Positions 62,401 to 64,000 of a DNA stretch of 64,000 nt are shown one piece after another (the first letter of the stretch is position 1; each line of letters opens with the position of its first letter). Source of the stretch: Gorsachius magnificus (taxonomy: Eukaryota > Chordata > Aves > Pelecaniformes > Ardeidae). The notes under the pieces were generated by a model. It made no database searches. It saw nothing but the letters and a program-made list of their open reading frames with translations, and was not told the DNA's origin. A program made the translations under genes and the position numbers. The stretch spans positions 7,005,821 through 7,069,820 of the forward strand of contig CM067081.1 of NCBI GenBank assembly GCA_034008185.1, read 5' to 3'.

Positions 62401-64000
62401 AGTAAGTGCTATAAAAATTATTAGTATTAAGAGTGTCTAACCGAAGGCATTATTAGTCAGGTACCTTGGGATGGGTTGGATCTTATTCCAGTTGTGTAAT
62501 GTGGAGGGGATAATCTTCAGGCAGGTAATCTTGAAATAGATTCTATTTCCCAGACAGCTTCTTTCCCTGGAGAAGCATGGTGATTATTTCCTCAGTAACT
62601 TTATTTTAAGTATTTGGTAAAAGAATAAGGAAGATACAAATAGTTAGTCCAGAGATTTAGCAGCTGGTGGGAGGAGTGTTTTTTATGGCCTGTCTGTCCA
62701 GTTTTTGAGACAAAAACCTTTCTTTGGAGGAGTAACTCCAAATAAACGTCAAATAAACTGCTTCCAGCTCTTTCTCTTACATGCTTCTCGGTGTCAGGGT
62801 GTAATCTGGACCTTTGAGGTATTCCTAGTCTTTCTGCGGTACTTGAATAATCTATGTATTTGTTTGGCTTGTCGTGCATAAAGAAGGTGGATTAATGGGA
62901 AATGCTGTATAAAAACATTCATCTTCTTTCTTTTTCCCCACAGGGTTCACTCCATCTCCTGTTGCTCAACCACAGCCATCAGCTGGCCTTAATGTTGACT
63001 TTGAGTCTGTGTTTGGAAACAAATCTTCTAATGTTGTCCTAGATTCTGGTGGTAAGGCGCTTACTAAAATAGATGACTTATGTCCTTTAATTTTTTTTTA
63101 TTCTTGAGGTATAAATCTCTTAATCTTTATTTACTCATACTGCTGTGAGAGTGTTCCAGTGGAAGAAAAGAAAGCTGGCTTTAAAAGGTCAATAGCAGCA
63201 TTCTTCATCCAGTTTTTCTTTATTACTCAAATAATTTCTCCTTACACGCTGTTTCTATGTGCGCCCTGCTGAAATGTTTATACTGAATTCCTTCACTTAA
63301 ATATTTTGTGCATTAAAACTTCACGCAGTGAACAGCCTTACATGCTGTCACCTGAAATTAAGTCTGTAGAGTCTGGAAGAGGTAAAGTTTCATCTTAATT
63401 TTATCTCTGCAACACATTTTTGGCAATTCTTTGCCTTCATGTTACTCTTTCAATGTTAAGATTATCTCAGAATATAATAAATTATCAAAGCATACACAGT
63501 TAATTTGGATTGTAGTCATAGTTAATACTCTTCTGTTCTTCTGAGCATCTGGAAAGTAAATACTTTCTGGTGTTTTGACATTGGACTTTTGACATCCCAT
63601 TCTTTTGGGGCAAACCAGTGATCCGCTAAAAGCAAATGCATATGTATTTTTCTAAGATGGAAATACTTCAGATATTTATTCTTTATTTTGTTTCACACTT
63701 GATTTTTTACACTTGATTGCTTTGCAGTCATTGTGAATCCATTCCATGTAAAATTGATGTCACGTGGGTTAAACTAGTAAAGTGAAGTCTCCCTCCTGTC
63801 GTAAATATCTCCTTTACCAAGAGGCATAAATTTTATCTTTCTTGTGTAGTGTAGCATCACTAGGTTAAATTTTGTATTTTAGCCATTGTATTGAACTTGC
63901 TGTCTGTTTAATTGAATGTCACAACGTTCAGGGGAGGCCTGTGATTCAAATTATTTTATGTTTCTCATTCCAAGGCTTTGATGAACTAGGTGGTCTACTA
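11481..64000 (+). CDS. PICALM: PICALM (CALM) clathrin assembly protein, spliced gene, 3' end outside the window
   Basis: This entry spans the spliced coding region. The joined exons are 11481-11610, 39083-39225, 41419-41494, 42713-42815, 45006-45099, 45604-45715, 46995-47101, 48296-48337, 49055-49140, 50315-50438, 50793-50929, 53127-53227, 58185-58334, 62944-63051 and 63975-64000 onward. They give 513 codons without a stop, and all introns are GT-AG. The product is a clathrin adapter that binds PI(4,5)P2 at the plasma membrane, recruits AP-2 and clathrin, helps set vesicle size and sorts R-SNAREs such as VAMP8, VAMP3 and VAMP2. The ANTH domain covers roughly residues 14-280. The disordered tail carries DIF (375-377), DLLDL (392-396), DPF (419-421), NPF (436-438) and FESVF (488-492). 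The human protein is about 652 residues, so roughly the last 140 are missing here only because the window stops. Gene identity rests on near-identity to the family throughout and is very sure. The 5' UTR boundary is not. Confidence 0.97.
12551..12579. repeat. C-rich tract early in intron 1 (G-quadruplex-prone on the minus strand)
   Basis: Runs of 9, 4, 6 and 5 C are separated by single T residues. The minus strand has four or more G runs and could form a quadruplex, and the + strand an i-motif. It lies about 940 bases after the exon 1 donor. Confidence 0.7.
14840..14852. repeat. Homopolymer A, 13 bases
   Basis: This is an uninterrupted A run in intron 1. It is shorter than any of the long T runs. 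Confidence 0.85.
16240..16253. repeat. 14-bp perfect palindrome cagtcagctgactg
   Basis: This self-complementary stretch is centred on a CAGCTG E-box core. It could be a symmetric bHLH site or chance. It lies in intron 1. Confidence 0.6.
16324..16344. repeat. Homopolymer T, 21 bases
   Basis: This is a T run on the coding strand in intron 1, followed by cttttatgg. No flanking element is recognised. Confidence 0.88.
18788..18804. repeat. Homopolymer T, 17 bases
   Basis: This is a T run on the coding strand in intron 1, preceded by aattttatt. A C run of 12 (18623-18634) lies about 150 bases before it. Confidence 0.85.
27333..27902 (-). mobile_element. CR1 LINE, antisense 3' fragment in intron 1
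   Basis: The + strand begins agaatcatagagtagaatca, the reverse complement of the octamer-bearing CR1 terminus. It then follows the same path as the copy at 7487-8014 (aagacctccaagatcatcaa, caacctaaacctgccctggc, gaggtgcggcctcaccagtg). It extends slightly further into ORF2. The ORF2 remnant is frameshifted compared with the other copy. It lies antisense to PICALM. Confidence 0.93.
29891..29914. repeat. Homopolymer T, 24 bases
   Basis: This is a T run on the coding strand in intron 1, ending ttttaagacagag. It is the second longest in the window. Confidence 0.9.
32585..32600. repeat. Homopolymer A, 16 bases
   Basis: This is the longest A run I found on the coding strand. It lies in intron 1. 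Confidence 0.85.
35534..35885 (-). mobile_element. Older, diverged CR1-like fragment in intron 1
   Basis: The + strand contains ttcagttggaaaggacctcg followed by aagatcctctaatcgacccc, the reverse complement of an older CR1 3' end. Near 35800-35885 a piece resembles the diverged ORF2 end (aataaacccaactgcttctt and ccctggccatcctgacggcc). The terminal octamers are no longer clear. It is too diverged to place in a subfamily by eye, and the borders are approximate. Confidence 0.62.
39083..39225 (+). CDS. PICALM: PICALM coding exon 2
   Basis: The exon encodes residues 44-91 ([12 protein letters not shown] to VYGNE), the second and third helices of the ANTH solenoid. The acceptor is ttgcag|attt and the donor is GAG|gtaata. 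The single T left over from exon 1 completes the Tyr44 codon, and the exon ends in phase 0. It lies 27.5 kb after exon 1. The sequence is essentially that of the vertebrate family, with no broken codons. Confidence 0.98.
41419..41494 (+). CDS. PICALM: PICALM coding exon 3
   Basis: The exon encodes residues 92-116 plus one base ([10 protein letters not shown] to KSGLQ), part of the ANTH domain. The acceptor is acctag|cgtt and the donor is CAAG|gtaagg. It is 76 bp, starts in phase 0 and ends in phase 1. Confidence 0.97.
42033..42050. repeat. Homopolymer T, 18 bases
   Basis: This is a T run followed by ccccctcctg, on the coding strand of intron 3. Confidence 0.88.
42713..42815 (+). CDS. PICALM: PICALM coding exon 4
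   Basis: The exon encodes Gly117 to the start of Gly151 ([18 protein letters not shown] onward to FDFTKVKRG), inside the ANTH domain. The acceptor is ttttag|gtta and the donor is AGAGG|gtaagg. It is 103 bp and ends in phase 2. The Arg/Lys-rich helix typical of this position is intact. Confidence 0.97.
44124..44149. repeat. T-rich tract, 8 T + C + 17 T
   Basis: This tract is on the coding strand of intron 4 and is followed by ccccctcccctcag. It forms an acceptor-like pyrimidine-AG sequence at about 44161, but no plausible coding exon follows. Confidence 0.8.
45006..45099 (+). CDS. PICALM: PICALM coding exon 5
   Basis: The exon encodes the end of Gly151 through Asn182 ([10 protein letters not shown] to ALLDFN), in the ANTH domain. 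The acceptor is caacag|ggct and the donor is AAT|gtaagt, a near-consensus site. It is 94 bp and ends in phase 0. All residues match the family pattern. Confidence 0.97.
45604..45715 (+). CDS. PICALM: PICALM coding exon 6 (SNARE-binding helix, Leu219)
   Basis: The exon encodes residues 183-219 plus one base ([10 protein letters not shown] to EGIINLL). Leu219, the last full codon, is one of two residues reported as needed for binding the SNARE motif of VAMP8, and it is conserved here. The acceptor is ttcctag|gtca and the donor is TTGG|gtaaat. The exon is 112 bp and ends in phase 1. Confidence 0.97.
45716..46994 (+). other. PICALM: PICALM intron 6
   Basis: This 1.3-kb intron contains a perfect hairpin at 46072-46100. 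No transposon or other gene was recognised. Confidence 0.85.
46072..46100 (+). repeat. Perfect intronic hairpin, 13-bp stem, 3-base loop
   Basis: aaagaaacaaaac (46072-46084) is the exact reverse complement of gttttgtttcttt (46088-46100), with loop ctg. It would fold as a tight stem-loop in the pre-mRNA of intron 6, about 900 bases before exon 7. It is AU-rich and short for a microRNA precursor. Confidence 0.78.
46995..47101 (+). CDS. PICALM: PICALM coding exon 7 (SNARE-binding helix, Met244)
   Basis: The exon encodes Glu220-Glu255 ([10 protein letters not shown] to FLKVAE). Met244, the second reported VAMP8-contact residue, is present. The acceptor is tttatag|aaaa and the donor is GAG|gtaaac. 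It is 107 bp and ends in phase 0. It covers the long C-terminal helices of the ANTH domain. Confidence 0.97.
48296..48337 (+). CDS. PICALM: PICALM coding exon 8 (42-bp exon)
   Basis: This small exon encodes 14 residues ([14 protein letters not shown], 256-269) at the C-terminal end of the ANTH domain. The acceptor is attacag|caag and the donor is CACAG|gtagat. It is symmetric (phase 0-0), so skipping it would not break the frame. I see no sequence sign that it is optional. Confidence 0.96.
49055..49140 (+). CDS. PICALM: PICALM coding exon 9
   Basis: The exon encodes residues 270-297 plus two bases ([10 protein letters not shown] to KDSTAAS), at the junction of the ANTH domain and the flexible tail. 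The acceptor is ttgcag|gcac. The donor is AGCAG|gtgttt, the least consensus-like donor in the gene (T at +4 and +5). It is 86 bp and ends in phase 2. Confidence 0.96.
50315..50438 (+). CDS. PICALM: PICALM coding exon 10
   Basis: The exon encodes Arg298-Lys339 ([10 protein letters not shown] to RLKALK), including the charged helical stretch [20 protein letters not shown]. It carries Leu at the GLSLTK position where I recall Phe in human. The acceptor is ctgtag|ggct and the donor is AAG|gtaggc. It is 124 bp and ends in phase 0. Confidence 0.96.
50793..50929 (+). CDS. PICALM: PICALM coding exon 11 (DIF motif)
   Basis: The exon encodes residues 340-384 plus two bases ([10 protein letters not shown] to TPSSSN). 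It begins the Ser/Thr/Ala/Pro-rich disordered tail and holds a DIF motif (375-377) of the DxF class that binds the AP-2 alpha appendage. The acceptor is caacag|gagc and the donor is AACAG|gtatgc. It is 137 bp and ends in phase 2. Confidence 0.96.
51044..51078. repeat. Short tandem duplication, 15 bp matching at 20-bp period
   Basis: atgttttgggtaaag occurs at 51044-51058 and again at 51064-51078. It looks like a small local duplication in intron 11. Confidence 0.7.
51373..51404 (+). mobile_element. Short scrap resembling the start of an avian ERV LTR
   Basis: The 32 bases beginning tgtcctggtttcagctggga resemble the first bases of an LTR family I know to be abundant in birds. Similarity appears to stop after gagttaatt. 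No LTR body, primer-binding site or internal viral sequence is recognisable. It may be a truncated remnant or a short coincidental match. Confidence 0.45.
52664..52684. repeat. Homopolymer T, 21 bases, followed by tag
   Basis: This is a T run on the coding strand of intron 11 ending in ttttag|g, an excellent mock splice acceptor. No coding exon in frame with PICALM follows. Confidence 0.85.
53127..53227 (+). CDS. PICALM: PICALM coding exon 12 (DLLDL clathrin/AP-2 motif)
   Basis: The exon completes Ser385 and encodes 386-418 plus one base ([12 protein letters not shown] to GSTWG). It contains DLLDL (392-396), an acidic-leucine clathrin-type motif, followed by a Pro/Ser-rich segment. It appears one Gln shorter than the human sequence as I remember it (LQP versus LQQP). 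The acceptor is ttgtag|cact and the donor is GGAG|gtaagc. The exon ends in phase 1, the phase used by the next four coding blocks. Confidence 0.95.
55104..55264 (+). mobile_element. Ancient MIR-like SINE fragment
   Basis: The order of motifs follows the MIR core and 3' part: aggtgaggtagataag, then gttttacagatggggaaatc, then tcatacggcaagtcagtggc and agagcc, then cctgtgctctaaccactgca. Identity is partial, as expected for an element older than the bird lineage. It is on the coding strand in intron 12. A MIR-related amniote SINE is the best reading, and the exact family cannot be set by eye. Confidence 0.72.
57641..57664. repeat. (AAAT)6 microsatellite
   Basis: Six uninterrupted aaat units lie in intron 12, about 520 bases before exon 13. 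Confidence 0.92.
58185..58334 (+). CDS. PICALM: PICALM coding exon 13 (DPF and NPF, alternatively spliced in human)
   Basis: The exon encodes Asp419-Val468 plus one base. DPF (419-421, shared with exon 12 through the split Asp codon) is an AP-2 appendage ligand, and NPF (436-438) is an EH-domain ligand. The acceptor is aacag|atcc and the donor is GTTG|gtaaag. The exon is 150 bp and symmetric phase 1-1. The human counterpart, about residues 420-469, is the known skipped exon of a shorter PICALM isoform. The same symmetry here means skipping would keep the frame. Confidence 0.95.
59460..59493. repeat. Homopolymer T, 34 bases
   Basis: This is the longest homopolymer in the window, on the coding strand, ending in tgtttagtag. 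On the minus strand it reads as a poly(A) tail following a stop codon. Confidence 0.9.
59494..59735 (-). pseudogene. Possible antisense retrocopy ending in poly(A)
   Basis: Read on the minus strand, about 70 codons are open and end with a TAATAA double stop (GTDLIE, stop), 14 bases before a 34-base A run (59493-59460). The composition looks protein-like (for example [20 protein letters not shown]). That is the layout of a 5'-truncated processed copy. I do not recognise the parent protein, and a clear target-site duplication is not visible. Birds have few retrocopies because CR1 does not readily use poly(A) templates, so this needs caution. Chance is a real alternative. Confidence 0.3.
59826..59909 (+). 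CDS. PICALM: Candidate PICALM cassette exon A, 28 codons with double NPF
   Basis: This 84-bp block follows a good pyrimidine-rich acceptor (ctctttctggttctttag) and ends with a cag|gtataa donor. Read in the frame left by exon 13 (phase 1) it is open throughout and starts [20 protein letters not shown]. It ends in phase 1, so it joins cassette B or exon 14 in frame. The two NPF motifs lie six residues apart and would sit between the exon-13 NPF and the FESVF motif of exon 14. I do not recall this segment in the commonly described human isoforms. It is inferred from splice signals, phase and codon content, not from a transcript. Confidence 0.72.
60253..60333 (+). CDS. PICALM: Candidate PICALM cassette exon B, 27 codons
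   Basis: This 81-bp block lies 343 bp after cassette A. It is preceded by a long pyrimidine tract (ctctccttctcctttcctgg, then tatcag) and followed by a strong gag|gtaggt donor. In the phase-1 frame it is fully open. It begins [15 protein letters not shown] and ends SSVAGLFG, with the final Gly split across the junction. It holds no NPF, DPF or DLL motif but is Ser/Pro/Gly-rich like the rest of the tail. The symmetric phase 1-1 allows inclusion alone or with A. Confidence 0.68.
62944..63051 (+). CDS. PICALM: PICALM coding exon 14 (FESVF motif)
   Basis: The exon encodes Gly469-Gly504 in the form without cassettes ([20 protein letters not shown] onward to VVLDSG). FESVF (488-492) is an established AP-2-binding motif of CALM. 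The acceptor is ccccacag|ggtt and the donor is GGTG|gtaagg. It is 108 bp, phase 1-1. Residues near the end read SSNVVLD where I recall STNVIVD in human, conservative tail drift. Confidence 0.95.
63052..63974 (+). other. PICALM: PICALM intron 14
   Basis: This 923-base AT-rich intron runs from gtaagg to ccaag. No repeat or other feature was recognised. Confidence 0.88.
63975..64000 (+). CDS. PICALM: PICALM coding exon 15, first 26 bases (cut by window edge)
   Basis: After a ttccaag acceptor the sequence reads GFDELGGLL in frame with exon 14, matching the family at this point. The exon and the rest of the gene continue beyond base 64000. This includes the C-terminal NPF and the 3' UTR. Confidence 0.93.

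Larger units (their letters stand above)
58335..62943 (+). other. PICALM: PICALM intron 13 region containing two candidate cassette exons
   Basis: The 4.6 kb between exons 13 and 14 holds candidate exons A (59826-59909) and B (60253-60333), the longest T run of the window (59460-59493) and a possible antisense retrocopy beside it. Frames of about 86-101 codons near 60637-61232 have no recognised similarity. Confidence 0.85.

Noticed and set aside
1..64000. CRISPR arrays, operons, tRNA or rRNA genes
   Set aside because: The sequence is animal nuclear DNA. No spaced direct repeats, tRNA cloverleaf or rRNA sequence was seen.

Overview
The window is bird genomic DNA. It has AT-rich, intron-dominated sequence, several chicken-repeat-1 (CR1) LINE fragments, two of which keep the family's 3' end of about 8-bp ATTCTATG-type repeats, a short piece that looks like a common avian endogenous-retrovirus LTR, and no mammalian-type SINE load. 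The species cannot be fixed from sequence alone. A neoavian bird is a reasonable guess but unproven.

The only gene I can support is PICALM (CALM, phosphatidylinositol-binding clathrin assembly protein). It lies on the + strand and its 3' end runs off the right edge. Exon 1 (ATG at 11481) sits in a CpG island at about 10780-11760. It is followed by a 27.5-kb first intron, and exons 2-13 then fall between 39083 and 58334. Exon 14 is at 62944-63051 and the start of exon 15 begins at 63975. Every junction is GT-AG, and the phases join into one open frame of 513 codons at the window end. The last roughly 140 residues expected for the family lie outside. The ANTH membrane- and SNARE-binding domain is complete, with the basic PIP2 residues Lys28, Lys38 and Lys40, and with Leu219 and Met244 of the VAMP-binding groove. 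About half of the unstructured clathrin/AP-2-binding tail is present (DIF, DLLDL, DPF, NPF, FESVF).

The most interesting region is intron 13. Two further candidate exons (59826-59909, 28 codons; 60253-60333, 27 codons) have good acceptors and donors, are open throughout and are symmetric phase 1-1. They would insert in frame between exons 13 and 14. The first carries a closely spaced double NPF motif, the ligand of EH domains in Eps15 and intersectin. Exons 13, A, B and 14 are all phase 1-1, so any combination keeps the frame and the block can act as an adapter-motif cassette array.

Bases 1-10780 are intergenic, with two CR1 fragments facing tail to tail and no supported gene. The promoter has two CACGTG E-boxes 35 bp apart, GC boxes, a YY1-type GCCGCCATTTT element and a G-quadruplex-prone leader. 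Intron 1 has a second well-preserved CR1 in the same orientation as an upstream copy, so exon 1 and the promoter are flanked by homologous direct repeats. Intron 12 contains an apparently ancient MIR-like SINE. Long T homopolymers occur only on the coding strand. The longest (34 T) is next to an antisense open stretch that might be a retrocopy.
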